In this document: positions 1 through 7,850 of the stretch, in pieces | Layout: each line of letters starts with the position of its first letter | Position numbering within the stretch: the stretch's first letter is position 1 | Source: Sphingosinicella ginsenosidimutans | GTDB lineage: Bacteria; Pseudomonadota; Alphaproteobacteria; Sphingomonadales; Sphingomonadaceae | Reading direction: 5' to 3' | Length of the DNA stretch: 64,000 nt | Assembly (NCBI RefSeq): GCF_007995055.1 | Contig: NZ_VOQQ01000001.1 | Coordinates: 2,835,001 to 2,899,000 of the forward strand | The notes under the pieces: generated by a model | What the model saw: only the letters and a program-made list of their open reading frames with translations | Database searches by the model: none | Told to the model about the DNA's origin: nothing | Position numbers and translations under genes: made by a program

Positions 1-1
1 C

Positions 2-769
2 GGATGCCGGGGCGTATCGCTCTCGGAAGCGAAAGCCGACGAGCTGGTCCGAAGCGAGCTGGCAGCGCTGCGGGTGGACGACGGGGACGTAGGGGACTTG
101 CGCGACCTGCTTGCCGAGAAGATCGCGGAGGAGGATGCAGGACTCGCTGCGAAGGCAGGCGAGATCGACCGTGATCTTGGCCTTTTAGCTCAGCGTCTCG
201 ACCGCCTCACCGATGCGGTCTTGGACGGCACGATCGACAAGCAGACATACGAGGAGAGGAAAGCGGCACTCCTCGCTCTGCGATTGACCCTTATGGAGCG
301 CCAAAGCGGCGGCAACTCGACATATTGGCGATCCATTGCAGAAAGGTTCGAACTCGGTTTGACGGCTCTACAAGGCTACGAAATCGGCTTGGACGACGAA
401 AAACGCGATGTTCTCAAATCCGTGGGTTCGAACTTGATAGTGGACCTAAAAAAGCCCGTGTTTCCTATGTTTTCTCCGTTCGCGGAGATACGCGAATGGT
501 CAATTTCGGCTTACGGTGCACCGTCTCGGGCCGCAGCTCGAAAACCGATCCGTGACAGGAAGCGCACCCGATTGCGCAAGCTCCTCACCACCCTTGCGGG
601 ATTGGAGGGCGTGACTCAGACTGGCGGGGATGAATCCCACCAACGACCCGGCAGGGCGCATTGTCGATCGCTACTGCCCAGACCTTACCCCCGAAGAACG
701 AGAAAAGGCCCGCGAGCGTCTGCACAATTTCGCCGGCACCCTCATACGCATCGCCAAGCGACAGGCTGA
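2..769 (+). CDS. Large serine recombinase, C-terminal part (5' end outside window)
   Basis: The frame is open from the window edge. The visible part begins with a residue pattern GCRGVSLSEAKADELV that fits the end of the recombinase zinc-ribbon domain, followed by a long Glu/Arg/Leu-rich helix like the coiled coil of large serine recombinases, with the family-typical phrase IDKQTYEERKAAL. Catalytic and zinc-binding N-terminal parts lie outside. The 25-bp repeat at 532-556 sits inside the coding sequence and encodes AARKPIRD. Downstream of it the C-terminal tail appears replaced by cassette-borne sequence, and the frame runs to 769, overlapping the next gene by 140 bp. Recombinase identity is by pattern recognition only. 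Confidence 0.7.
   Translation, partial: GCRGVSLSEAKADELVRSELAALRVDDGDVGDLRDLLAEKIAEEDAGLAAKAGEIDRDLGLLAQRLDRLTDAVLDGTIDKQTYEERKAALLALRLTLMERQSGGNSTYWRSIAERFELGLTALQGYEIGLDDEKRDVLKSVGSNLIVDLKKPVFPMFSPFAEIREWSISAYGAPSRAAARKPIRDRKRTRLRKLLTTLAGLEGVTQTGGDESHQRPGRAHCRSLLPRPYPRRTRKGPRASAQFRRHPHTHRQATG
532..556 (+). repeat. 25-bp direct repeat, copy 1 (candidate attachment site)
   Basis: Contains AGCTCGAAAACCGATCCG and is identical over 25 bp to 3117-3141 and 6221-6245. The similarity extends more weakly upstream (GTGCACCGTC...). It lies in the recombinase coding frame with GCA at 533-535 in phase. It forms the left boundary of cassette 1. Confidence 0.9.
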
Positions 770-1066
770 GTACGAAGGGCGCCTTCTTCGGGAACCGGAG
801 GGCTTTGCACCCGAGGGCAATTTCACCTGCCGGTACTGTCCGGCACGCGCCACCTGGTTCGGTCGGTGGGATATGACCTGTTCCCGCTGTTTCGAGGCGT
901 TCCGGACCGGCTTCTATCCCGCCTTCGTGGCAAAGCACCCCGGCAGCTACTTCCGGCGACGCGAGCTTGAAGCGGACCTTCGCCTCACGCCCCGGCAGCT
1001 CGATCGGTTGATCGAGCGGGGCGAGCTGGTTGCCCGGCATGACATCTTCTTGCGGAAGGAGAATCC
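532..1066 (+). repeat. Duplicated 535-bp cassette head, copy 1
   Basis: Near-identical to 3117-3651 with colinear alignment; similarity stops just after GAGAATCC at 1066. The duplicated block contains the 25-bp repeat, the recombinase-frame tail and nearly all of the zinc-ribbon/HTH gene. Confidence 0.9.
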
Positions 1067-1118
1067 GCAGCTAACCGTGACTAAACTATCTGGACATACC
1101 CAAACGCTAGGCTGCTAA
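630..1118 (+). CDS. Small zinc-ribbon/HTH protein of cassette 1
   Basis: This 162-residue protein has two CxxC pairs about 15 residues apart (CRYC ... CSRC, near residues 69-90), a probable zinc ribbon. Near residues 120-145 is a helix pair LTPRQLDRLIERGELV resembling the helix-turn-helix of MerR or excisionase-like proteins. A second, slightly diverged copy lies at 3215-3694; the two differ at only about nine positions over the first 145 residues and then end differently. The 3' end overlaps the convergent ATPase gene. Its place directly behind the repeat in both cassettes suggests a role tied to the cassette, such as directionality factor or regulator. That role is inference; no named family was recognised. 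Confidence 0.75.
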   Translation: MNPTNDPAGRIVDRYCPDLTPEEREKARERLHNFAGTLIRIAKRQAEYEGRLLREPEGFAPEGNFTCRYCPARATWFGRWDMTCSRCFEAFRTGFYPAFVAKHPGSYFRRRELEADLRLTPRQLDRLIERGELVARHDIFLRKENPQLTVTKLSGHTQTLGC

Positions 1119-2882
1119 CAAACGTTCAAAAACCGGGTCAAGACGTGTCGTGATGTTCTCATCGCGAGCAACGCGTCGGGCGACATCAATGCACATCGGA
1201 TTGTATGCGATACCGGCCGGAGCAGCGTGCTGTTGATAAAATAGCCTTAAGATATCCTTGCCCCTGAACTGATCCAGTTCCGTGCCGCTGGCAATGATTC
1301 TATCAACGACGCCCGTCACTTCATCGACAAGGTCACCGAGTTCTGGGTCAGCCGGTAACATTGCTTCAACAACCGCACGTTTCTCATCTCGGCTAGCTTT
1401 CAGGGCGTTCACGGTCGCGCCGCTTAGACGGATCATGACCGGCTTGATCTTACGCCTAAGCCGAAGGATTATCTCCTTCTCGCGGAGCGTACTGGCGATC
1501 CTACGCAGCTCCCGTTCAACCGCTTCCGGGTTGGCAAATGTTTCGACTCCCTGCTCGGCGAGGTAGGTATGCAAACTGATGGGACTAAGTAGGAGATTCT
1601 CGATCATGCAAACGGGGAGTTGCTCAACCCCTTCGATCTCATCGGATTGATCTGCATCAATGAGACCCCGAACTCGGATACGAAACGTGTTCTCCGGCAA
1701 ATGCTCGCGAAGACGTTGGACCGTGAGAATCACATTTCCTTTTCCTGTCGTAGGGACAAGAGTCACTGCTGACGCGCGAGGATAGAGTATTTCAAGTAGA
1801 CGGGCGTCGGTAGGCGTTTCGGGGTCGGCGTCTCGCTCGCCTTCGATACATACAATCACCCGGCCCGTCGTCAGGAAGTAAGCGCTGCCAGCGAGCTGCT
1901 TCAATGCTTCGAGGCGCTCCGCATTGTTTGCGATGAGTTTGAGCTGGCTTGCGGTCGGATTACCCGGATCGGGTTCGGCCAAAACAAAAAGCTCGGTGTC
2001 GAATGCTTGATCTAGGATGGTCGGCGAATGCGTTGTGATAATGAACTGTGTACGACTCTCGTCGCTCACGCGTCGCATATACGTCAGAATCTTTGCCTGG
2101 AGGTCGGGATGCAGGTGTTGTTCCGGTTCGTCTATTAGGATGACCCGATCGGCACTCGCTTCCGGCTCGGGCGCCGCAGTTCCCTTAAAAGCTTCAAGGC
2201 TGCGTAGACCAGCTTCCAGCTGTTCCTCGAGGAGGGGCAGGAACAATACGATCACGGCCTTTTCGCCGGAGCTGAGATCGTCGATATCTACCTCATGCGA
2301 GGACGCCGCATCCCTGCGTTCCCAGACGCAGCGTATGTCATCCTCATTCGTAAAGTCGATGCGGGCGAACTTAAGGTGAGGCAGGATGAACTCGGTAAGG
2401 GTGCGCAGCGATGTATAGACGTCTGGGATACTCCCTGCATCGATTGCACCGTTAGATTCACGAAGACGATCTAGCGTGCCCGCCAAGATAGCTTGTCTGC
2501 GATTTTCGATTTTCCCGAGGATGTGTTTGATGGTGCTCCCAGCTTCGTCGACATTGCTGGGAGTACGCGCCGGGTTAAAAAAATTCAGTCCCTCGAAACC
2601 GCTAACATCACCCGAACTGAGAATATCGCGAAGCCATCGAGCAGGACCGCCAAGCCAGCGCCGCTGCACCTGTGTGCTCCTCATTACTCGGTGCGGTCCT
2701 TGATACAGAAACCGAGTATCGGGATCGCTGATACGCTCCCCTCGGCCCTGATTGATCGCGTAGAGCAAAGTCGATTTGCCTACACCATTCGGCCCGGCGA
2801 TGACCATAATGCGCGGAACGTGGGCACATTCCGCCAGGCGAATGGACTTCTGATTTTCTATTTTGAAGCGCTGGAGAGCCAT
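1107..2882 (-). CDS. OLD-like AAA ATPase with DUF4435/TOPRIM-like C-terminal region
   Basis: A 591-residue protein. It shows Walker A GPNGVGKST (about 30-38), ABC-type signature LSSGEK (about 203-208), Walker B VILIDEPEQHLHP (about 247-259) and switch histidine TTHSP (about 284-288). The C-terminal half begins CIEGERDADPETPTD near residue 346 and has a later GLIDAD, a TOPRIM/DUF4435-like acidic pattern. The family resembles the overcoming-lysogenization-defect type nucleases found in antiphage loci. The gene stands alone on the minus strand, convergent with the zinc-ribbon gene. Start at 2882 places MALQRFKIENQKSI at the usual distance from Walker A. A defence role is inferred from family and context. 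Confidence 0.85.
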   Translation of the reverse strand: MALQRFKIENQKSIRLAECAHVPRIMVIAGPNGVGKSTLLYAINQGRGERISDPDTRFLYQGPHRVMRSTQVQRRWLGGPARWLRDILSSGDVSGFEGLNFFNPARTPSNVDEAGSTIKHILGKIENRRQAILAGTLDRLRESNGAIDAGSIPDVYTSLRTLTEFILPHLKFARIDFTNEDDIRCVWERRDAASSHEVDIDDLSSGEKAVIVLFLPLLEEQLEAGLRSLEAFKGTAAPEPEASADRVILIDEPEQHLHPDLQAKILTYMRRVSDESRTQFIITTHSPTILDQAFDTELFVLAEPDPGNPTASQLKLIANNAERLEALKQLAGSAYFLTTGRVIVCIEGERDADPETPTDARLLEILYPRASAVTLVPTTGKGNVILTVQRLREHLPENTFRIRVRGLIDADQSDEIEGVEQLPVCMIENLLLSPISLHTYLAEQGVETFANPEAVERELRRIASTLREKEIILRLRRKIKPVMIRLSGATVNALKASRDEKRAVVEAMLPADPELGDLVDEVTGVVDRIIASGTELDQFRGKDILRLFYQQHAAPAGIAYNPMCIDVARRVARDENITTRLDPVFERLLAA

Positions 2883-3116
2883 GCGCCAAGCATACCGACG
2901 TCAGCCAGCCTGACAAGTAAATGTCTACCAAAACAGCCTCAGGGAGCGGCGGATTTTTCACGGTTCGATACACTAAATCACGGCGTATTTGCTAAACCAG
3001 GTTCGAATCTCTCGTACGGTGTCCCGACCCCAGTTTTCAAAAGCGCCGTAGCACGGCCTATTTACGCGTCCGTTGGATTTATACGCCTCACGAATATGCA
3101 GTGCACCGTCTTGGAC
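2883..3116. other. Non-coding end of cassette 1
   Basis: No convincing gene. The stretch from about 3050 resembles the sequence left of the other repeat copies: CGGCCTATTT also occurs left of copy 3 and GTGCACCGTC left of copy 1. The peptide read in the repeat phase (SAPSWTAARKPIRD) resembles the recombinase end at copy 1 (GAPSRAAARKPIRD), so this may be a decayed recombinase 3' end. Confidence 0.5.
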
Positions 3117-3141
3117 CGCAGCTCGAAAACCGATCCGTGAC
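3117..3141 (+). repeat. 25-bp direct repeat, copy 2 (candidate attachment site)
   Basis: Identical over 25 bp to copies 1 and 3. It forms the right end of cassette 1 and the left end of cassette 2. The reading phase again gives AARKPIRD. Confidence 0.9.
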
Positions 3142-3651
3142 AGGAAGCGCACCCGATTGCGCAAGCTCCTCACCACCCTTGCGGGATTGGAGGGCGTGAC
3201 TCAGACTGGCGGGGATGAATCCCACCAACGACCCGGCAGGGCGCATTGTCGATCGCTACTGCCCAGACCTGACCCCCGACGAACGAGAAAAAGCGCGCGA
3301 GCGCCTGCACAATTTCGCCGGCACCCTCATACGCATCGCCAAGCGGCAGGCTGAGTATGAAGAGCGCCTTCTTCGAGAGCCGGAGGGCTTTGCACCCGAG
3401 GGCAATTTCACCTGCCGGTATTGTCCAGCCGGCGCCACCTGGTTCAACCAGTGGGATATGACTTGTTCCCGCTGTTTCGAGGCGTTCCGGACCGGCTTTT
3501 ATCCCGCCTTCGTAGCAAAGCACCCCGGCAGCTATTTCCGACGGCAGCAGCTTGAAGTGGACCTTCGCCTCACGCCCCGGCAGCTCGATCGGTTGATCGA
3601 GCGGGGCGAGCTGGTTGCCCGGCACGACATCTTCTTGCGGAGGGAGAATCC
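3117..3651 (+). repeat. Duplicated 535-bp cassette head, copy 2
   Basis: Colinear near-identical copy of 532-1066. It also preserves the recombinase-frame tail, which stays open from 3073 to 3354 although the recombinase body is absent here. Confidence 0.9.
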
Positions 3652-3694
3652 CCACCTACACCGCGAGTCCAACGGATCAGGAGTCCCGATTTAG
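3215..3694 (+). CDS. Small zinc-ribbon/HTH protein of cassette 2
   Basis: A 159-residue near-duplicate of the protein at 630-1118. Both CxxC pairs (CRYC, CSRC) and the helix pair LTPRQLDRLIERGELV are conserved. Substitutions cluster between the two cysteine pairs (GATWFNQW against RATWFGRW). The last 15 or so residues differ because the duplicated block ends just before the stop codon. It overlaps the end of the convergent ATPase gene by 4 bp, a tighter copy of the arrangement in cassette 1. Conservation of the gene in both cassettes while cargo changes argues that it serves the cassette itself. Function unknown. Confidence 0.75.
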   Translation: MNPTNDPAGRIVDRYCPDLTPDEREKARERLHNFAGTLIRIAKRQAEYEERLLREPEGFAPEGNFTCRYCPAGATWFNQWDMTCSRCFEAFRTGFYPAFVAKHPGSYFRRQQLEVDLRLTPRQLDRLIERGELVARHDIFLRRENPHLHRESNGSGVPI

Positions 3695-6015
3695 AGGGGA
3701 GTCGCCCCATCGAGGATCGCATAGTGACCGGGAGCGATGGCCTCCATCATCTCGAATAGTTCGCCCAGCACCTTCTGCGTCTCCGGGACGAGCGCCGGGT
3801 CGAAGCCCGCTCCGGTGATGTGCGACTGGTCGTTAGTGAACTTGTAGATAGCGTCCAGTTTCCGTGCGTCATGGCCGGCGGCCTTTAACTCTTCCATCTT
3901 TTTGTACGGCTTCGCCCCGCTTGGCACCTGGAACATCAGGAAGGTGTCCCAGACCTTCCTAGCGATATTTGGAACCGGATACGCCTGCATGATCGACCCG
4001 TCCTGGGCCGCCCGCATTTCCTTCAAACGCTTGAAGAGATAGTGATACTCGCTCTCATATTCGAGCAGCTCCTTGTCCATTACTTCGATGGTCGCATGGC
4101 GCGCCCCGTCGCGGACGTGGTTCTTAATCATGTAGAACCCAGTGCCGCCACGATCGGCGCTCTTCCGCCAATTCAGGAGCAGCTTGAGAAAGTCGAAATT
4201 GTGGGTGAGGACGAAGACCTGCCCGCAGTCCAAGACGGCGTTCTTGAGGAAGCTGAACGCCTGATAGAGAGAAGTCGAATCGAGGCTGGAGATCGGATCG
4301 TCGATGACGACGATTCCCGTCTGCTTAGGAAATTGCCCGTCATTCAAGTGGACCACGAAATAGACGAAGGCGAGCGCCGTCTTTTCGCCCTCGCTCACGT
4401 ACCGGGCGGGAATCCCTCCGCGCATGATCTTGTAGCCGACCACCACTTCGGTGGGCGTGCCATCCTCCCCCTCCACTTCCTCAACCAACGGCTCGAACCG
4501 CAATTCGTCGCGACCAAGGAAGGTACGTAGCCCATCATTGATATGGCCGCACGCGGCGTGGGCAGAGGACACCTTTTGCCTGGCGGCAGCAATCCGCTTG
4601 CGCAGTGCGGTGATCTCCTCCTCGCGCCGCTTAAGGTCCTCCTCTAGCGCGGCAATGGCTTGATTCCGTTCCTGAACCTCGGAAAAAATCGTGCTCAGAT
4701 AGTGCGCCTTGATCGCAGAGATGGATTGGCCCTGAAGCTTCGCGAACTCCCGAGATTTCACGTTGTGAGTGGAAATAAGCGCGTTCGCCGCCGAGATCGC
4801 ATTGGCAAGCGTATCCGTATCGAGCCGGACCTGAAGGGGAGTCGACACGGTGGTTTGCGATTTTTTGGCCTGGAGAGCCTGCCCTAACACGGTGATCTGA
4901 GTCTCAAGGGCGGCCTTTGCCGTCTCGAAATCCCTCGCCTTTGCCGAATAGGTATTTTGCAGCTCGCCATAGAGCCTCGCCGCGTCGGGTACTGCGCACG
5001 CTCGCACAGCGATCAATGCGCTGCGTAGCCGTACCAGAACGTCCTCAATATCGGCCTTGAGCTTGCGGTCGGCATCGTTGAAATGTCTCGCGAGCTGAGC
5101 CAGACGTTCGACAGGTATGGCGTTCCCACAGAACTCGCAAGCGCCTGAACCGAGCCGGTTGTGCAGATGGAAGCCCGTCTCCACCCACTCCGAAATCTCC
5201 GGATTTGCAGCGAGCTGGCTGACAACCTCGGTCTCCACGGTGGTCGCACAGAGGGTTTCCGCGAGCGTGGCGCATCCCTGAGCCGTCTGCAAAGCATCCA
5301 CCTGCTCGGTCTCTCCCATCGCTGGAACTAAGACCTCAGGGATTTCCGGCAGCAGGTCCTGCTTGAGTGCAAGCACGTGAGCTGCCATCTCTTCCTCGGG
5401 GAGGATGGTTGCCTCCTTCAAGGCTGCGAAATCGGTTTTCGCCTGGGGGCTCCGGTATGTGCGCGACGCGGCGCCGGTACTTGCGAGCGCGGCCCCGATG
5501 GTGCGGGCTATGTCGGTAAACGCCGTGTCGTTCTCTTTCTCCTTGCGGCGCTTCTTCTGGCGATAGCCCTCCAACTCCCTCAGCTTCCCGATCGCCTCGG
5601 GATTGGACGGATCGCCATTGAGTTCCTGTTCGTCCTGCTGAATCTGCGCGACCAGCTCCTTGTTCTCCTCGCCGAGCAAGAGCGAAATGGAATTCGCCGA
5701 GGATTCGAGCACGCGAACATTCTTTTGGATGTAGTCCTGATTGAAAACCCGGATCGGCGTCGGGAAAGCGTCCCCCGGCCCGAACTTCGCGCCGTTAGAA
5801 TCCTCGATTTCATAGGACAGGTCTGGAAGCGTAGCCGCGGACAACTCGTCAAAGAGCCGGGTCAGGGTCGTCTTGCCGCACCCATTCCAGCCGTAGATGA
5901 GATTGAACCTCCGGAATCCTGCAACGCCCGCCTTCCACGTGAAGTCGGCGAACACGAGCCCCAAACTCTGGATGCGATCTATTCTTGAAATCACGCGCTT
6001 ATTACACCGCACCAC
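3691..6015 (-). CDS. AAA_13-type ATPase with zinc-hook-like CxxC (RloC/PrrC-like organisation)
   Basis: A 774-residue protein with Walker A GWNGCGKTT (about 42-50), charged coiled-coil segments on both sides of a CEFC motif (about 293-296), signature SEGEKTA (about 541-547), Walker B GIVVIDDPISSLD (about 567-579) and LTHNF (about 603-607). The central CxxC between coiled coils recalls the zinc hook of Rad50 and RloC. Behind the ATPase core is an alpha-helical region with FTNDQSHI near residue 720, reminiscent of the C-terminal region of AAA_13 proteins; whether it is an active HEPN/anticodon nuclease cannot be decided. It is the sole cargo of cassette 2. An antiphage role is inferred from family. 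Confidence 0.8.
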   Translation of the reverse strand: MVRCNKRVISRIDRIQSLGLVFADFTWKAGVAGFRRFNLIYGWNGCGKTTLTRLFDELSAATLPDLSYEIEDSNGAKFGPGDAFPTPIRVFNQDYIQKNVRVLESSANSISLLLGEENKELVAQIQQDEQELNGDPSNPEAIGKLRELEGYRQKKRRKEKENDTAFTDIARTIGAALASTGAASRTYRSPQAKTDFAALKEATILPEEEMAAHVLALKQDLLPEIPEVLVPAMGETEQVDALQTAQGCATLAETLCATTVETEVVSQLAANPEISEWVETGFHLHNRLGSGACEFCGNAIPVERLAQLARHFNDADRKLKADIEDVLVRLRSALIAVRACAVPDAARLYGELQNTYSAKARDFETAKAALETQITVLGQALQAKKSQTTVSTPLQVRLDTDTLANAISAANALISTHNVKSREFAKLQGQSISAIKAHYLSTIFSEVQERNQAIAALEEDLKRREEEITALRKRIAAARQKVSSAHAACGHINDGLRTFLGRDELRFEPLVEEVEGEDGTPTEVVVGYKIMRGGIPARYVSEGEKTALAFVYFVVHLNDGQFPKQTGIVVIDDPISSLDSTSLYQAFSFLKNAVLDCGQVFVLTHNFDFLKLLLNWRKSADRGGTGFYMIKNHVRDGARHATIEVMDKELLEYESEYHYLFKRLKEMRAAQDGSIMQAYPVPNIARKVWDTFLMFQVPSGAKPYKKMEELKAAGHDARKLDAIYKFTNDQSHITGAGFDPALVPETQKVLGELFEMMEAIAPGHYAILDGATPL

Positions 6016-6188
6016 GGCGCCGACGGCAACTGAGTTCCGATCCCCGTATCATCACGAGACACACGGCCAGATCATGGCTTAATGTCGAGCGAAGTTCGAA
6101 CTTTCGGTGCGGTCTATCGACACCCGGGACCTTTCGTGGCGTGACGGTGTTGTATGGCGGCCTATTTGCTTTGAATCACCGGTTATGC

Positions 6189-6374
6189 GCCTGGCGTATA
6201 TCTGGTGCCCCGCATCAGGGCGCAGCTCGAAAACCGATCCGTGACGAATCTCGCAATTTGATTGCTCGTTTGCTCGACACTCTTGACCAAGCTCGCACCT
6301 ATAACGACGCGCCGGATGAGCAAGGCGGCGGGCCAATCTCTTGTGCATACTTCGGCCAGCATGCCACTCCATAG
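6189..6374 (+). pseudogene. Detached C-terminal tail of a serine recombinase
   Basis: Read in the same phase as copy 1, this segment gives AWRISGAPHQGAARKPIRD followed by a helical tail ESRNLIARLLDTL and a stop at 6372-6374. The pattern GxPH...R...LLD resembles the usual last residues of alphaproteobacterial large serine recombinases. It is read as the original recombinase end, pushed about 5.7 kb away by the two cassettes. The open frame continues upstream to 5985 but no start or body of a recombinase is present. The assignment is inference. Confidence 0.55.
6221..6245 (+). repeat. 25-bp direct repeat, copy 3 (candidate attachment site)
   Basis: Identical over 25 bp to copies 1 and 2; similarity ends exactly after GTGAC, where the next bases are GAATCTC instead of AGGAAGC. 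It marks the right end of cassette 2. Confidence 0.9.
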
Positions 6375-6817
6375 GCTGATTCTGCCGCCCGTATCACGGC
6401 ATCGGGATTGTTATTCGATAGCAAACGCTCGACATCGTTCTCCATAAGGGGAGCCATCGCTCTCGCCGTCAAAAGCCCTCTACCCATCGCGAGTGCAGCG
6501 CTCCTGACCGAGGGGATGCCTGTGATCGCTACCTGCCACGGCAGAACGAGCGCAGCGGCCATGTTCTCCACAATTGCGGCAAGAGCCACAGATGCGGATG
6601 CGCGGCCGTTCACGACGATCGCAATCGCGCTAACGTTCATCGCTTTTAACAATCGGATAGCTGCGCGGCTCTGATCACGAGGAAACGGAAGCTCGAGAAG
6701 GGTCGCACTCGTAAGCGATAAGCAAACGCATAGCGCGCGTTCATTCGCGACGACGCCGACCCCGCGCACATTAACGGGACGCGCAAGATCTAAATCAAAT
6801 CCTGAATGCTCTTTCAT
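6299..6817 (-). CDS. Hypothetical protein, 172 residues
   Basis: Not recognised. The sequence is Ala/Val/Leu-rich with alternating hydrophobic strands (VSAIAIVVNGRAS, ALVLPWQVAITG), suggesting an alpha/beta fold, and has no signal peptide or clear membrane segment. The start at 6817 is preceded by AAAGGGAG on the coding strand. The 3' end overlaps the detached recombinase tail on the other strand. It is the first gene to the right of repeat copy 3 and points towards it. Confidence 0.55.
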   Translation of the reverse strand: MKEHSGFDLDLARPVNVRGVGVVANERALCVCLSLTSATLLELPFPRDQSRAAIRLLKAMNVSAIAIVVNGRASASVALAAIVENMAAALVLPWQVAITGIPSVRSAALAMGRGLLTARAMAPLMENDVERLLSNNNPDAVIRAAESAYGVACWPKYAQEIGPPPCSSGASL

Positions 6818-7190
6818 ATCACTCCCTTTCGATAACGGGAGCGATGCCGGACGTGGCGACCAGCCTTATTCAGCTCGCGCGCACCCCTTCGCGTCTGGAC
6901 ACTGTTCAGACGCGGCGCGTTGACCCTGTGGCTATGGGTGCTAAACTAGAGACCGTGGACACGCTAGCCTTCGCCTCCTACTCGGTGGACCAAGAAGGCG
7001 TGTTCATCACGTATGGCCGTTACTCCGGCTGTGCCGGGTCGCCGCCCATCTCCAGTGGTGCGGCGACCCAATCACTTGATTCGACGCCTTGCGCGATTGT
7101 AGCTTAACGGAAATAGCAAATGAAGAGGAAAAGGGGCGTAAGCAGCCCCGAGCGGCAATGATGCCACTAAAATTCGCTCTAAACGAATGA

Positions 7191-7217
7191 CGCGCCGGCT
7201 TCGCCAGCGCGTTTTCT
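7191..7217 (+). terminator. Terminator-like hairpin
   Basis: CGCGCCGGC and GCCAGCGCG pair with one mismatch around a TTC loop, followed by TTTTCT. No gene was assigned upstream within 80 bp. Confidence 0.6.
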
Positions 7218-7495
7218 ATATGTGTCGCGCCCTACGCCTCTCCGCGCGGACACGCAACCGGAATTCGAGATTTCACTTTCCTGCCTTAAATCGACGCCGA
7301 TGGTTTCCCCTGGGATATGCAATGCTCCTTAGCTGAATCCCACCAAGCACTAACCTGAAAGCGTAAGCAAAGGTCCGACATCCGCCGCAGCGATCTTAAC
7401 CCTCTCCGGTATCGGCAGGTATAAAGAGACCAGCCTGGACGGTTCGTATCAAGCGGCGCGCACGGTCAGAATCGACGCACGCGAAAACCCAAACT

Positions 7496-7527
7496 GGGCG
7501 GCTTCGAAAGGAGCCGCCCTTTCCTTT
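7496..7527 (+). terminator. Terminator-like hairpin
   Basis: A perfect 8-bp stem GGGCGGCT/AGCCGCCC with an 8-nt loop, followed by TTTCCTTT. It is an orphan, with no recognised transcript upstream. Confidence 0.65.
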
Positions 7528-7629
7528 GAATAACCAAGTGACCTTGCACTACGCAGTGTTACCGCCAATAAGACGCGGATGGGGGATCATCGGCAACAGA
7601 GGTGGCAGTCTAACGCCCTTGAGGGAGCC

Positions 7630-7758
7630 ATGCTGATCCGCGAAGCTACTCAATTGTTGTCCTATCAGTCGTGCTCGTGCGCGTGGCACGGCGCGCAATG
7701 TCGCCAAATGTTCGACGCCTGGATCGATGGCAATACTTGCCGGATGCCGCGCCCGTGA
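7630..7758 (+). CDS. Possible 42-residue Cys-rich small protein
   Basis: ATG at 7630 follows GAGGGAG closely. The peptide has four cysteines, with CSC and two more downstream, and tryptophans. Homologues are unknown and it may be fortuitous. It lies about 90 bp upstream of the glycosyltransferase-like gene on the same strand. Confidence 0.25.
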   Translation: MLIREATQLLSYQSCSCAWHGAQCRQMFDAWIDGNTCRMPRP

Positions 7759-7850
7759 TCAGGACAGTTTCCTCCTGCGACGCCGCGCTGCGCTTTGCAG
7801 CAAAGCCCAGAGGCGTGTTAGCATTGCATCCCCAAAAGCGTCCGTAAGGG

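Larger units (their letters stand above)
532..3116. mobile_element. Cassette 1: zinc-ribbon/HTH gene plus OLD-like ATPase
   Basis: A 2,585-bp unit running from one direct repeat to the next. It carries one small plus-strand gene and one large minus-strand gene that meet tail to tail. The first 535 bp (532-1066) recur at 3117-3651 without any insertion or deletion (constant offset 2585), while the rest of the two cassettes is unrelated. This is the pattern expected of modular insertion at a fixed site. Mobility is inferred. Confidence 0.7.
3117..6220. mobile_element. Cassette 2: zinc-ribbon/HTH gene plus AAA_13 ATPase
   Basis: A 3,104-bp unit from repeat copy 2 to copy 3. It has the same layout as cassette 1 (a near-identical 535-bp head, then a convergent large ATPase gene), but the cargo ATPase belongs to a different family. 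Excision between copies 1 and 2, 2 and 3, or 1 and 3 would each leave one repeat behind. Mobility is inferred. Confidence 0.7.
6818..7850. other. About 1 kb with no convincing large gene
   Basis: A plus-strand frame at 6844-7107 (87 codons) is open but has low-complexity Ser/Thr content and no clear ribosome binding site. A short frame 7630-7758 follows GAGGGAG. Two terminator-like hairpins (7191-7217, 7496-7527) lie in between, which could bound small RNAs, but no RNA family was recognised. Confidence 0.5.

Noticed and set aside
6844..7107. 87-codon open frame on the plus strand
   Set aside because: No binding site, no recognisable fold and low-information composition; kept only as part of the orphan stretch.
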